Of a stretch of 64,000 nt of DNA, positions 17,058 to 26,430 are shown in pieces. A model generated the notes under the pieces. That model had not been told where the DNA came from. It did no database searches and was given only the letters and a program-made list of their open reading frames with translations. This DNA is from Mucilaginibacter aquariorum (GTDB lineage Bacteria > Bacteroidota > Bacteroidia > Sphingobacteriales > Sphingobacteriaceae): assembly GCF_024498135.1 (NCBI RefSeq), contig NZ_JANHOH010000009.1:1-64000 (forward strand), written 5' to 3'. How positions within the stretch are numbered: position 1 is the first letter of the stretch; each line of letters starts with the position of its first letter. Position numbers and translations under genes: made by a program.

Positions 17058-18407
17058 TTAGAACCCGCTATCGTCTAACGCGAAGGTGTTCTTACGCTCT
17101 TTCCATTTACCTTTTGTAAAATCAGGGAATTTTTGCGGGGCATTACCCTCTGCAATTGATTTTTCTGATAATGGGGTGATCACGCTCATGGTTAATGAAT
17201 CGTACACGTCAATTGGTGTTTGCCTTTTTTGTTTAACAGCTTCTACAAACCCGTTAAATACAAACCAGTCCATACCACCGTGGCCTGCGCCTTCCGCGTA
17301 TTTCTCATACTTTTTCCAAAGCGGGTGGTCGTATTTCTCGAACCATACGCTTGCTTTATCCCATTCGTCGTACTTGGCAGATTTTCCTTCAATGTAAACC
17401 GACTCATTCACATCCATCCAGATCCCTTCGGTACCCTGTACCCTAAAGCCTAACGAATAAGGGCGCGGCAAGTGGGTATCGTGGCTTAGCGTAACGGTTT
17501 CGCCATTGGCGCAATTGATCATGGTGGTAGTTACGTCACCATTTTTAAAGTTGATCTTAGCGTTTTTATTTCCCGGGGATACTTTGTTAACGTAAGCATT
17601 TAAGCCACGGGATTTTGACGAGAACGATACCAGGTTGGTAAAGCTGTTACCGCGGTTAATATCAATATAATTCATTACGGGGCCTGCACCGTGTGTTGGG
17701 TAAATATCGCCATCGCGGTCAATATTCCATTGGGTTCTCCACTGTGCTTCGCCCATGGTATTTGGACCAAACTCGCCACCTTTGCCGTTAAAGCTTTTGC
17801 CATCATTAAACAAAATGCCACGCAGATCGTGCTGATAACCGCCTTCCAGGTGAATCAATTCGCCAAAAACGTTCTGCCTTGCCATGTTTAAGGCAGCCAT
17901 TACATCGCGGCGGTAGCAAACATTCTCTAAGGTCATGTAAGGCATCTTGGTTTCTTCATGAACCTTCAAGATATCCCAGTGGTCTTGCTCGCTGATACCG
18001 GCAATAACCTCGCAGCCAACATATTTACCGGCACGCATAGCATCAATAGACTGGTCTTTGTGGAACTGCCATGGGGTAGCAATTATAACACCATCAATAT
18101 CTTTACGCGCTAATAGTTTTTTATAAGCATCCAGTCCGCCGGTGTATTCTACAGGCAGTTTCTTTTTAGCTTTTACAAATTGCTCGCGGCAATATTTCAG
18201 CGAGCTTTCCTGTATGTCGCAAATAGCAACTATCTCTACATCATCGCGAAGCAAACCCTCACCGATGTGGTTACGGCCCCGTAGCCCTACACCTATATAA
18301 CCCAGCCTTACCTTATCTGCATTCTTTGCGAATAATAACCCTGAAGGCAAAATTGTTAAACCGGCCAATCCTACGGCGGTGTTTCTAACAAATTCTCTGC
18401 GATCCAT
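17058..18407 (-). CDS. GH109-type Gfo/Idh/MocA glycosidase, Tat-exported
   Basis: The 449-residue protein has a Tat signal (DRREFVRN), a Rossmann NAD-binding domain (GYIGVGLRGRNH at about 34-45) and an oxidoreductase C-domain. The Tat signal, length and internal segments (CEVIAGISEQDHW, a YQHDLRG region) match the GH109 alpha-N-acetylgalactosaminidases first described from Elizabethkingia, which use NAD+ for an oxidation-elimination mechanism. It should remove alpha-linked N-acetylgalactosamine in the periplasm. Gfo/Idh/MocA proteins of other functions share the fold, so the exact activity needs an assay. Confidence 0.85.
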   Translation of the reverse strand: MDRREFVRNTAVGLAGLTILPSGLLFAKNADKVRLGYIGVGLRGRNHIGEGLLRDDVEIVAICDIQESSLKYCREQFVKAKKKLPVEYTGGLDAYKKLLARKDIDGVIIATPWQFHKDQSIDAMRAGKYVGCEVIAGISEQDHWDILKVHEETKMPYMTLENVCYRRDVMAALNMARQNVFGELIHLEGGYQHDLRGILFNDGKSFNGKGGEFGPNTMGEAQWRTQWNIDRDGDIYPTHGAGPVMNYIDINRGNSFTNLVSFSSKSRGLNAYVNKVSPGNKNAKINFKNGDVTTTMINCANGETVTLSHDTHLPRPYSLGFRVQGTEGIWMDVNESVYIEGKSAKYDEWDKASVWFEKYDHPLWKKYEKYAEGAGHGGMDWFVFNGFVEAVKQKRQTPIDVYDSLTMSVITPLSEKSIAEGNAPQKFPDFTKGKWKERKNTFALDDSGF

Positions 18408-18418
18408 AATTTTTAGTT

Positions 18419-19753
18419 TTATTTTATTGATGATTGTAATTGTTCTGTTGCTAAATTTTTGGCTTTCCCTACTTTATGCCCGCTAACAGCGTAGTAAAGT
18501 ATAATAAGATATAATGGTATTAAAATAATATTCGAATAGCTTGGATTACCACTTATAATACCCAAGTTATTTTTAGGATCTGATAACAGGCCGTATACCA
18601 GCGGGATCACTGCCCCGCCAGATATCCCCATAATTAACAATGACGACCCTATTTTTGTAAACCTGCCTAAGCCTGCTAATGCCATTGGCCATATAGCAGG
18701 CCATACTAATGAGTTTGCTAAACCTAACAAAGCTATAGCGGCAACTGAAATATAACCCGCTGTTAACACTGCTACTATCGACAATATTACCCCCAATATT
18801 GCTGATATTTTTAAAGCCTTTTCCTGGCTCAAATATTTAGGGATACATGCTATGCCTATAAAATAGCCTGCCAACATGCAGATTAGAGTACCCGTAGTGA
18901 AAAATTTTGCTGTCTCTAATGCGATGCCTTGCATGCTACCATAATTAATTATCCCATCGCCTGCGATAACTTCTACCCCTACATAGCAAAACAGCGTTAA
19001 AACGCCCAGCAACAAATGCGGGAACTGCAAAATGCTGGTTTTGCCCGTATTATTTATAGCTGTCGATTCATCTTCCTGATCGGTATCAACCTCTGGCAGG
19101 CTGGAATAGTAGATAACCACGGCCAGTATCAATAGTACCACCACAATAACAATATAAGGGACGATAACCCGCGATGCCAGCTCGTTAAGCTCAGCAACTT
19201 TATCGTTTATGCTCATGGCATCAAGGCGTTCTTTTAACCCATCAACATTTTTGAGGGTAATAGCACCGAGTATGATCGGCGCCAAGCCACCGGCAATTTT
19301 ATTACTGATCCCCATTATGCTGATGCGCTTTGCAGCGCTCTCGGGCGGGCCCAATATGGTAATGTACGGGTTTGATGCCGTTTGCAATAACGCCAATCCC
19401 GAGCCCTGTATGAAGAGCCCTAACAGGAACAAGCCATAGTAGCGTGTCATGGCTGCGGGGATAAATATCAATGCCCCTACGGCTATAATACCCAAGCCGA
19501 CCGACATCCCCTTTTTAAAACCTGTAACTTTTAAGATCCAGGCAGATGGGATGGCCAGTACGAAGTAGGAAATGTAGAAAGCTGTGGTTACCAGGTAAGC
19601 TTCGACAGTAGTTAGCTCGCAAGCCAATTTAAGGTATGGGATCAATACCGAGTTTAACCAGGTGATGAACCCGAAGATAAAAAACAGCATCCCGATAAGG
19701 AAAATGGGGCTTACCTTTGATTTGCTGCTATTTAATGCTGCTGTATCTGACAT
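18419..19753 (-). CDS. Sugar MFS transporter (FucP/NagP type)
   Basis: The 444-residue protein has about 12 membrane segments and the typical FucP-family start (FFIFGFITWLNSVLIPYLK). It also has the QTASNPYI motif in the fourth or fifth segment and an AKRISIMG loop. Members import fucose, glucose/galactose or N-acetylglucosamine with protons across the inner membrane. In this operon it is the likely inner-membrane importer for the released hexose or N-acetylhexosamine. Confidence 0.92.
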   Translation of the reverse strand: MSDTAALNSSKSKVSPIFLIGMLFFIFGFITWLNSVLIPYLKLACELTTVEAYLVTTAFYISYFVLAIPSAWILKVTGFKKGMSVGLGIIAVGALIFIPAAMTRYYGLFLLGLFIQGSGLALLQTASNPYITILGPPESAAKRISIMGISNKIAGGLAPIILGAITLKNVDGLKERLDAMSINDKVAELNELASRVIVPYIVIVVVLLILAVVIYYSSLPEVDTDQEDESTAINNTGKTSILQFPHLLLGVLTLFCYVGVEVIAGDGIINYGSMQGIALETAKFFTTGTLICMLAGYFIGIACIPKYLSQEKALKISAILGVILSIVAVLTAGYISVAAIALLGLANSLVWPAIWPMALAGLGRFTKIGSSLLIMGISGGAVIPLVYGLLSDPKNNLGIISGNPSYSNIILIPLYLIILYYAVSGHKVGKAKNLATEQLQSSIK

Positions 19754-19773
19754 ATATTGAAGGGGTTAATGCG

Positions 19774-20433
19774 TTAAACTGTTTGTGGACTAAAAATTAT
19801 TTCTTTAAAAAACCTGCTTAAATGAAACTCGGGCTTTTGTGCCTCTATTTTATTCCAGCATAAAAAGTGCGGTTGGGGCAGGCCGTCGCCGCATTTGTAA
19901 AAGTTAACCCTGGCTTTGCTTTTTTCTAATAAAAGTGCCGGGTGATATTTGAATACCTTTTTGGGGATGCATAAAGTTAGCTCCCAATCTATATTACCTT
20001 CAGCACTTGTTTTAACACGTGTTTGGTGCTTAATGGTCTTTAATAAACTTGCCGGCAAAAATGTGCGCCCGGTTTTGTGCTGCCCATATTGCACCCTGCT
20101 GGTGCCTGTACAGTTAAACTCCAGGTTGTAGTATTTTTCATCACCGTTAAAGGCAATAAAAAACTCTACACAGCTATCTTTAAACACCGGGTCGTTAAAT
20201 TTACTGTATTCGGCTTTCAAAGTATGCTCGGTTACGTAATATTTAAGATAGATATCCTCGTTACCATATGCCAAAGCAAAAGATGCCCGGGGTAATTCCC
20301 CGCCTTCTGACCATGGCGCATACTTTATCTGCCTGCGCTCTTGCCCGTCCAAAACTTTTGATATATCCTCTACCGATCGCAGGTCATCGAAACCATTAAG
20401 GTAAGGAATATTTACAGTTACCCCTTTATCCAT
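19774..20433 (-). CDS. CBM9-like carbohydrate-binding protein
   Basis: The 219-residue protein matches the carbohydrate-binding family 9-like (DOMON-related) domain. Examples are a YLKYYVTEHTLKAEYSKFNDPVFKDSCVEFFIAF-like region and the C-terminal RVNFYKCGDGLPQPHFLCW. No signal peptide is visible, so it may act in the cytoplasm, unlike the exported relatives. Its ATG directly follows the stop codon of the kinase gene, with no gap. Confidence 0.8.
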   Translation of the reverse strand: MDKGVTVNIPYLNGFDDLRSVEDISKVLDGQERRQIKYAPWSEGGELPRASFALAYGNEDIYLKYYVTEHTLKAEYSKFNDPVFKDSCVEFFIAFNGDEKYYNLEFNCTGTSRVQYGQHKTGRTFLPASLLKTIKHQTRVKTSAEGNIDWELTLCIPKKVFKYHPALLLEKSKARVNFYKCGDGLPQPHFLCWNKIEAQKPEFHLSRFFKEIIFSPQTV

Positions 20434-21558
20434 TTAGTATGCGCTGTGTTGTAAGCTATTCATTTCTTTTAATATCGTTTCCTGCATGGCTGCGGCGTTC
20501 GCATCCAGTATTTTCACCAGCTGAAACTGGGCCTTTGCCCTTTGCAGGTTATGCCCTTCAAATTTTATTTTAAAGTATTTATCGCCGTTAATATGGTCGG
20601 TTAAAAACCTTACCGCCTGCATGTAAGGCAAAAGCAGCGCGCCCTTCATCAACGAATTAACCTCGGCATCTGTCAAAAACCTGGATGCCTCCTTTAAATA
20701 CCCCTGCACATATGCGTTAAACAATGACAGGTTCAATTGGATCTTGCTGAGGTCGACTTCGTCCTCGGTAGTGGTATTTACAATGGTGCGTATCGCATCG
20801 CCAAAATCATAAGCTACATAACCGTCCATCACCGTTTCCAGGTCAATAACGCATTGAGCCTCGTCGTTACTGTTCAGCAATACATTGTTGAATTTTGTAT
20901 CGTTGTGAATAACACGTTTAGGTAAAGTAGCTACCTGCTCGGGCTGCTGAAAATATTGCATTGAGGAGGCGTATTTAGCTACGATCTCTAACTCGGCACC
21001 TACCGATGCAACACGCCCGCCGGCATTATTGGCTACCGCTTCATCTAAATGCTGTAAACGTTTCTGGATGTTATGAAAATCGGGGATCACCTCAAACATT
21101 TCGCCTGCCGGGATATCTGATAACATAGCCTGGAACTTACCGAAAGCTTTACCACCTTCATAGGCCTGCTTCTCGGTCTCTACTACGTCATAGCTTTTGG
21201 TATCACTTAAAAAGTAGAACATCCGCCAGTAATCGCCTACGCTATCTTTATAAAAAAACTGTCCGCTATCAGTGGGTATTAAGGTCATTACTTCCTTTAA
21301 CGGGTCGCCATTGCCATACTCCTTCATCTTACTTTTTAAATGCTCGGTAACCCTGCGCATATTTTCAGTAAGCCTCTCCACGTTGGTAAATATCCTGTGA
21401 TTGATGCGTTGCAAAAGATAATCAGAGCCACCAAACGATACGTTCTTTAAAAAGAACGTATCGTTTATATGCCCCGAACCGTATGGCTTATACGAACTTA
21501 CATCCGCATCACATTTAAAGTGCGATACCACCTCATCTATGTTTTTAGAACTTTGCAC
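20434..21558 (-). CDS. N-acetylhexosamine 1-kinase-like phosphotransferase
   Basis: The 374-residue protein has an aminoglycoside-phosphotransferase-like fold. It shows GSGHINDTF (28-36), a phosphate-binding loop region like that in NahK, the catalytic HNDTKFNNVLL (HxDxxxxN) and the metal ligand in VIDLETV. NahK of bifidobacteria phosphorylates GlcNAc and GalNAc at C1 in the lacto-N-biose pathway. Together with GalE this suggests a route from N-acetylhexosamine through the 1-phosphate. I call it NahK-like because related kinases act on other substrates. Confidence 0.85.
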   Translation of the reverse strand: MQSSKNIDEVVSHFKCDADVSSYKPYGSGHINDTFFLKNVSFGGSDYLLQRINHRIFTNVERLTENMRRVTEHLKSKMKEYGNGDPLKEVMTLIPTDSGQFFYKDSVGDYWRMFYFLSDTKSYDVVETEKQAYEGGKAFGKFQAMLSDIPAGEMFEVIPDFHNIQKRLQHLDEAVANNAGGRVASVGAELEIVAKYASSMQYFQQPEQVATLPKRVIHNDTKFNNVLLNSNDEAQCVIDLETVMDGYVAYDFGDAIRTIVNTTTEDEVDLSKIQLNLSLFNAYVQGYLKEASRFLTDAEVNSLMKGALLLPYMQAVRFLTDHINGDKYFKIKFEGHNLQRAKAQFQLVKILDANAAAMQETILKEMNSLQHSAY

Positions 21559-21635
21559 TATACTTTAGAATTATTAATGTTACGTATTAATCCGCACCTT
21601 GTGCAGACCGCTTATTATTTTTTTCAGATAACCTG

Positions 21636-23195
21636 TTAATATACAGACTCATCAGCACCAATATCCACCCTCGAATTTACTATCCTTGCCGCTTTGTCAA
21701 TATCCAGTTCGCCGGTTTGTAAAGCATAAGTGGGCAACCCGGCATTAACGCAGGCAGATGTATTTGTTAAATGCAGATTAGGACTTGGCAGCGTAGATGA
21801 AACAAAACCGGGGGTACCATATGTTGAATTGGCATCGAGCCCAGTACCGGTTTTAAATGCCGCTAACGTTGAATAAGTTGTGCCATTATTGCCTCCCCAA
21901 TCAAATGTGATATTGGTTGCAACGCCCGATGATGTGTAATATTTGTTGTAATTAAACGTAAGGTTAGTTGAAACATAACCCAACGAAGCAATAACAACAA
22001 TATTAGACCTTGAATTGATGATGTTATCTATAAATTTAACGTTATCCATATTCTGCATAGAGATCTCGCCTCCCCAGCCGCCTGCAGAGTAATTTTTAAA
22101 CAGGGTGTTATTGCTTACCGTAGAGTTGATAACCTTACTATTAGGCTGATTAGAACCAATTAGCAAACCAGCTTCGATGTTATTATAGATAAAATTACTG
22201 CGGATGTTTATGCCTTCTACCGTGTTGTTGTTGTTCTCGCAACCTACGCTGATTCCTGCATAATTGGCGTGACAGGTGTTACCTTCTATATTGATCCATT
22301 TGCCGCCATCCACGTAGATACCACCCGATGTAGCCACCGGCGATACGCAGTTGTAAACCGTGTTATTTTTGATGTTGCCATTGCGGGCGTAATTAACATT
22401 GGCCGGTGCACCCGTCCACGAGTAATTGCCAGACATATCCATACCTATATTTTTGATATCATGAATAGTGTTCATTTCTATCAAAAAGTTTTGTACGTTA
22501 CCTGTTAGGGTTAAACCCTCGCTGTAGCCTGTGTTACAATTAAATATCTCGTTGCTGCCAATATAAATTTCGGTATACGCGGTTGATGTAGACCCCACAA
22601 TGATAAACGGACTTGCATTATCGGTGCTTGTTGGTATGGCGCTGCCATTGGTGGTCCATCCGATGTTAGATATTTTGCAATAGGTAACCTGTATATCGGT
22701 ACCATTCCCTACAACATAAATGCCCTTAGCATTTGCCCTGGTATTATTGGTAATACTGATATTATTTATACGGATGTGGCTCCTGCTGGCGATAGCCAGC
22801 ATCTCGTTTTGTGCGTTGTTGGTAGCGTTTATTCCATCCAGTATAACCACGCCACTGTTGTAATTTGTTAAAGTAATGGGTTCTGCGCTTGATGCACCCG
22901 AAGTTGGCCAGTAAAGCCTTTCTTTATAAGTACCTGCTGCCACGTAAATATTAGCGCCAACGCCATTGGTAGTTTTGTACAAGGCAGCCTGGATAGTTTT
23001 TAACGCTGTTGCGGCAGATGTACCCGCATTGGCATCATTCCCGGTTGTACCATTTACGTAATAATTAGCTAATGCCGATACCCGTAGTTTGGAACCTGCT
23101 TTTCCGTCTTCGTTAGGCAGATCTTTAATTTCATTTTTTTTGGAACAAGATGCTAAGATGAGGGCAAACATTCCGAGTAAGAATAAATTTTTCAT
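21636..23195 (-). CDS. Right-handed parallel beta-helix lipoprotein
   Basis: The 519-residue protein starts with a lipoprotein signal (ILASC). A YYVNGTTGNDANAGTSAATA motif follows (about residues 46-65), which is a DUF1565-like opening of parallel beta-helix proteins, and then a long series of short Asn- and Ile-rich coils (NNT, GNT, NTI). Such proteins are often polysaccharide lyases or hydrolases or glycan-binding proteins. It is the likely surface or periplasmic enzyme of the locus that attacks a long chain, but no catalytic residue can be named. Confidence 0.8.
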   Translation of the reverse strand: MKNLFLLGMFALILASCSKKNEIKDLPNEDGKAGSKLRVSALANYYVNGTTGNDANAGTSAATALKTIQAALYKTTNGVGANIYVAAGTYKERLYWPTSGASSAEPITLTNYNSGVVILDGINATNNAQNEMLAIASRSHIRINNISITNNTRANAKGIYVVGNGTDIQVTYCKISNIGWTTNGSAIPTSTDNASPFIIVGSTSTAYTEIYIGSNEIFNCNTGYSEGLTLTGNVQNFLIEMNTIHDIKNIGMDMSGNYSWTGAPANVNYARNGNIKNNTVYNCVSPVATSGGIYVDGGKWINIEGNTCHANYAGISVGCENNNNTVEGINIRSNFIYNNIEAGLLIGSNQPNSKVINSTVSNNTLFKNYSAGGWGGEISMQNMDNVKFIDNIINSRSNIVVIASLGYVSTNLTFNYNKYYTSSGVATNITFDWGGNNGTTYSTLAAFKTGTGLDANSTYGTPGFVSSTLPSPNLHLTNTSACVNAGLPTYALQTGELDIDKAARIVNSRVDIGADESVY

Positions 23196-23220
23196 AGTGT
23201 CTATTGTTTTAAAGTTTAGT

Positions 23221-24834
23221 TTAGTAACTGTTTAATAACTCAAACACCGGCAGCCTGTCGGCTGCAACTTCCACCTCTATTTTTGTTGGGCCTTTTACTA
23301 CTTTGCCCAAATCACTTTTCCATTTTCCTTTTGGTAAATAAACCGTTTTGGTATTGCCATTGGCAATCATTGGCGCTACCAGGTATTTACTGCCCAGCAT
23401 AAACTGGCCCTGTACATTTGTAAAGCCCTGGTTAGGGAACTCGTACTCCATGCTACGGGCAATAGGCTCGCCGGTTGTGGCGGCTGTTTTTACCAGCTGC
23501 ATAATGTATGGTGTGTACTTAGCCCTTATATCAACCGCTTTTTTTACCGCTGCAAGGTTCTGTTTAGAAAGTACCCGCCATGGCGCTACCGAAAACTGCA
23601 TCATAGGCATTAATGCCGAGCATTGTGCCGAGCGTACAACCAGTTGCTCATCCAGTTTATCTTTACCAATGAACGACCCATACTCACCGCCACCTATCAT
23701 ATCCGGGCAGGTAAACTGGTAACCCAGTAAGCCTGCTGTGGTTAAGTGCGGTATCAATTTTTGCAGATCTTCCCAGTTGTGTTTTTTATCGCGCAGGCGT
23801 TGCACCAATGGTTCGCCGCCCATTTTCCACATGGCGCGGTACTCGTTTAGCGGATAGTATAAACCCAATTCGCCCCAAAGCCTGCTATGCTCGTTTGGTG
23901 TTGCTTTTTTGAAGGATAAGGCATTAGGTGGATAAAAATCAGCGTCGCCGGCATCAAACTTAAAGCCATCCAAGTGGTAGGTTTTTACCATATGATCTAA
24001 GCGACCACGGAACCATTGCATAGCATCGGGGTTGGTAAAATCCAATACCGCGCTGTAGCCGTTCCACCAGGAAATGATGGCTGGTTTGGTTACCTTCTCC
24101 CCTTCTTTGTTAGTCTCTACCTCGCCATCAAGCAATAGCAGCTTTTTATCCTGCAGCTCCCTGAAAACTTCGGTATCCGGTGATACGAACGGACTTATCC
24201 AAAGCATCACTTTAAAGCCTAAGCTATGCAGGGTATCTACCATGGCAGCCGCGTTGCTAAATCTATCCGCGCGGAAATCAAACCTGCCATAGTAATCGGC
24301 CCAGTTATCATCAATCATAATTACCCCCGGCGGGAAACCATTGTCAATTATCGCCCTGGCATAACTTAAAATATCCTTTTGGTTTTGGTTATAAACCAGC
24401 TCTATCCAGGTATTGTATTGCGGTTTACTAAACAACAAAGTATCCGGCAGTTTATTTTTTGACGGGAAGAAACGTTTCGACGCGTTGCTAAATGCCTCGT
24501 GCAAGTTTTTTCCGGCCGAATCAATTGTTAACGCGCTTTTCGCGTTGCTGATAACCAGCCTGTTCTTTTCAAACGTAAACTTAAAAGGCTCCTCGCTCCA
24601 GATGAACCGGCCTTTGGTAGATATCAGTAGTGGCACAGCCTGGTTGCCACGGGTGTCACCATACATATCCAGATTGTAGCCCTCTTTAAAAGGCATCAGG
24701 TGGGCTTCGTTCACCGCGCCGCCGTACCATTTTTCGCCATCTTTAATTGCCACGCTTGTTTGCGCGTAAAGCTGTACACCTGCGGTGCATAACATTGCGG
24801 TTAAAAACAAACATATTTTAAAGGCCTTTATCAT
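23221..24834 (-). CDS. Glycoside hydrolase family 31
   Basis: The 537-residue protein has a signal peptide (ends ...VQLYAQ, residue 25) and a GH31 barrel. Its short length, the MIDDNWADYYG segment (about 173-183), the GFKVMLWISPFVSPD segment and the nucleophile motif FKFDAGD resemble the MYORG/PsGal31A-type alpha-galactosidases more than alpha-glucosidases. GH31 also includes alpha-N-acetylgalactosaminidases. In this locus it probably removes alpha-linked galactose or N-acetylgalactosamine. Confidence 0.87.
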   Translation of the reverse strand: MIKAFKICLFLTAMLCTAGVQLYAQTSVAIKDGEKWYGGAVNEAHLMPFKEGYNLDMYGDTRGNQAVPLLISTKGRFIWSEEPFKFTFEKNRLVISNAKSALTIDSAGKNLHEAFSNASKRFFPSKNKLPDTLLFSKPQYNTWIELVYNQNQKDILSYARAIIDNGFPPGVIMIDDNWADYYGRFDFRADRFSNAAAMVDTLHSLGFKVMLWISPFVSPDTEVFRELQDKKLLLLDGEVETNKEGEKVTKPAIISWWNGYSAVLDFTNPDAMQWFRGRLDHMVKTYHLDGFKFDAGDADFYPPNALSFKKATPNEHSRLWGELGLYYPLNEYRAMWKMGGEPLVQRLRDKKHNWEDLQKLIPHLTTAGLLGYQFTCPDMIGGGEYGSFIGKDKLDEQLVVRSAQCSALMPMMQFSVAPWRVLSKQNLAAVKKAVDIRAKYTPYIMQLVKTAATTGEPIARSMEYEFPNQGFTNVQGQFMLGSKYLVAPMIANGNTKTVYLPKGKWKSDLGKVVKGPTKIEVEVAADRLPVFELLNSY

Positions 24835-24848
24835 CTACAGCTTATTAT

Positions 24849-26399
24849 TTAGTTAACTTTTACAGTATGATTTAATTTATTGTACCCGGTAGCAGCTTCC
24901 CAAACGTCATTATTAGCTAAACGGATGCTGAACTCCGGCTTGGTAGCGATGCTTGCATAAGCATCCGGCAGGCTCAGTAGCATTTCATAGTCGCCCGCAG
25001 GAAAATCATCAGGGATCTTCACGCCTTCGGTAACCTTTACATCTCCCGAATACCATTTCCTTACATCTGTTGCCAGGTCGAACGATTTAACCTCACCACT
25101 TTTGGTATTGCGCAGTATCAACTTCACCGTACGTTTGTTATATGGCGATGCGTAGCCCACATTTTTAAGGTTTAGGCTTATGTTCATAACCGTTCCTTTA
25201 ATGGTATTATCCGGCAGCGCGGCAGATTGTAATACAAAGCGATAACCCAGGTTACGTTTGATGTTATCCATACAGCCCCCATCCTGCCAATCGTTATTAA
25301 CGGCGGTGTTATAGTGGGCATTAATAAAGCTGTAATGCAGCGATGAAAATTCTGCCTGTGCTTTTCCTGCAGGTTCGCAATCGTTAGAAGGGCTGTAATC
25401 GTCAGAGCAGGTTTCGCCACCCACAACTACAAATTTGCTATCAGCTTTAAAGTAATCTTTTAGTGTGTTCAATACCGTACCGTCAGACGTGCGTGGGGTT
25501 GAACTATTACCATAATCCTCGTAAGTACCAAAATCATTACTGCTTGCCATAAAGCAATCGTTATGATAGCCCAAACGTGCAATGTCGGTTTCATTGAAGG
25601 CGCCGCTCTCGGTTAAAGGGGCCGATGTTAATGGTGCGTTAACGCCATAAATATAACGCTGCTTTAACTGCGGGTAGCGCACCTGTATCATCCTATCGGC
25701 AGGTACAGCATCAAGCATGGCTTTGATAACTTCTATCCTGTCTTTCCAATTGTTGTCTGTCAGCTTATGATCCTGGTTACCATTGTTTGATGCATCACCA
25801 AAAAAGTCGCTGTAATATTGCTCGCCCCAAACACCTATAAAGCCCAACTGCACACAAGCTATAACATCTGCATTATCGTGCAGGATAGGTTTTAGCTGTG
25901 CAATGTGGTTAAGGATAATAGCCTTGGGAGCATCGCCATATAGCGGACAAATGAAACCTTCGGGGCAATTGCCTTGCTTTGCAGTAGTGGTATATACAAA
26001 GCGCGGAATAAGTTTAACCCCTGCAGCGCGTGCAGCTTCAAAATCCTTTTTTATATTGGTTAAAAATGTTGCAGATATCGCGGTGTTAACCACATCATCC
26101 AAAACATAATACCTGAATACCAGTGTGCTTGATACCTGGTAATTAGCGCTTTCTATAGATTGCGGGGAACGGTATCCTTTCAACTCGTCGGCATTTAATA
26201 CTGTATAGTTGCTGGAATGCACCTCAGAGTAGCGGTAAAAACCACGTTCCGGATTTGGGAAATCTTCCCCGCTTTCGGTGTAGGTAACGTTTATTTTTTC
26301 AACCTTTATAAGGCCTGCATCCCTGTTGTTACACGAAAAAGAAAGCAGTATGGCTGCTAAGGACATGCCCAGGGCATAGCCTGTAAATTTTTTAATCAT
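24849..26399 (-). CDS. DUF4874/DUF4832 lipoprotein
   Basis: From the ATG at 26399 the protein has 516 residues and a lipoprotein signal (LLSFSC). I reject the in-frame ATG at 26489 because it would run into the upstream gene and spoil the signal peptide. The N-terminal half matches DUF4874 (a barrel-like domain with FPNPERGFYRYSE) and the C-terminal half DUF4832 (with a final beta-domain like an Ig fold). The GVWGEQYYSDFF segment has a Glu that could be catalytic. The families are thought to be glycan-active or surface-binding proteins but have no assigned reaction. It lies inside the polysaccharide operon. Confidence 0.85.
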   Translation of the reverse strand: MIKKFTGYALGMSLAAILLSFSCNNRDAGLIKVEKINVTYTESGEDFPNPERGFYRYSEVHSSNYTVLNADELKGYRSPQSIESANYQVSSTLVFRYYVLDDVVNTAISATFLTNIKKDFEAARAAGVKLIPRFVYTTTAKQGNCPEGFICPLYGDAPKAIILNHIAQLKPILHDNADVIACVQLGFIGVWGEQYYSDFFGDASNNGNQDHKLTDNNWKDRIEVIKAMLDAVPADRMIQVRYPQLKQRYIYGVNAPLTSAPLTESGAFNETDIARLGYHNDCFMASSNDFGTYEDYGNSSTPRTSDGTVLNTLKDYFKADSKFVVVGGETCSDDYSPSNDCEPAGKAQAEFSSLHYSFINAHYNTAVNNDWQDGGCMDNIKRNLGYRFVLQSAALPDNTIKGTVMNISLNLKNVGYASPYNKRTVKLILRNTKSGEVKSFDLATDVRKWYSGDVKVTEGVKIPDDFPAGDYEMLLSLPDAYASIATKPEFSIRLANNDVWEAATGYNKLNHTVKVN

Positions 26400-26430
26400 A
26401 ATATAATTGCTTTTTAGTAGAGGGTTTTTA

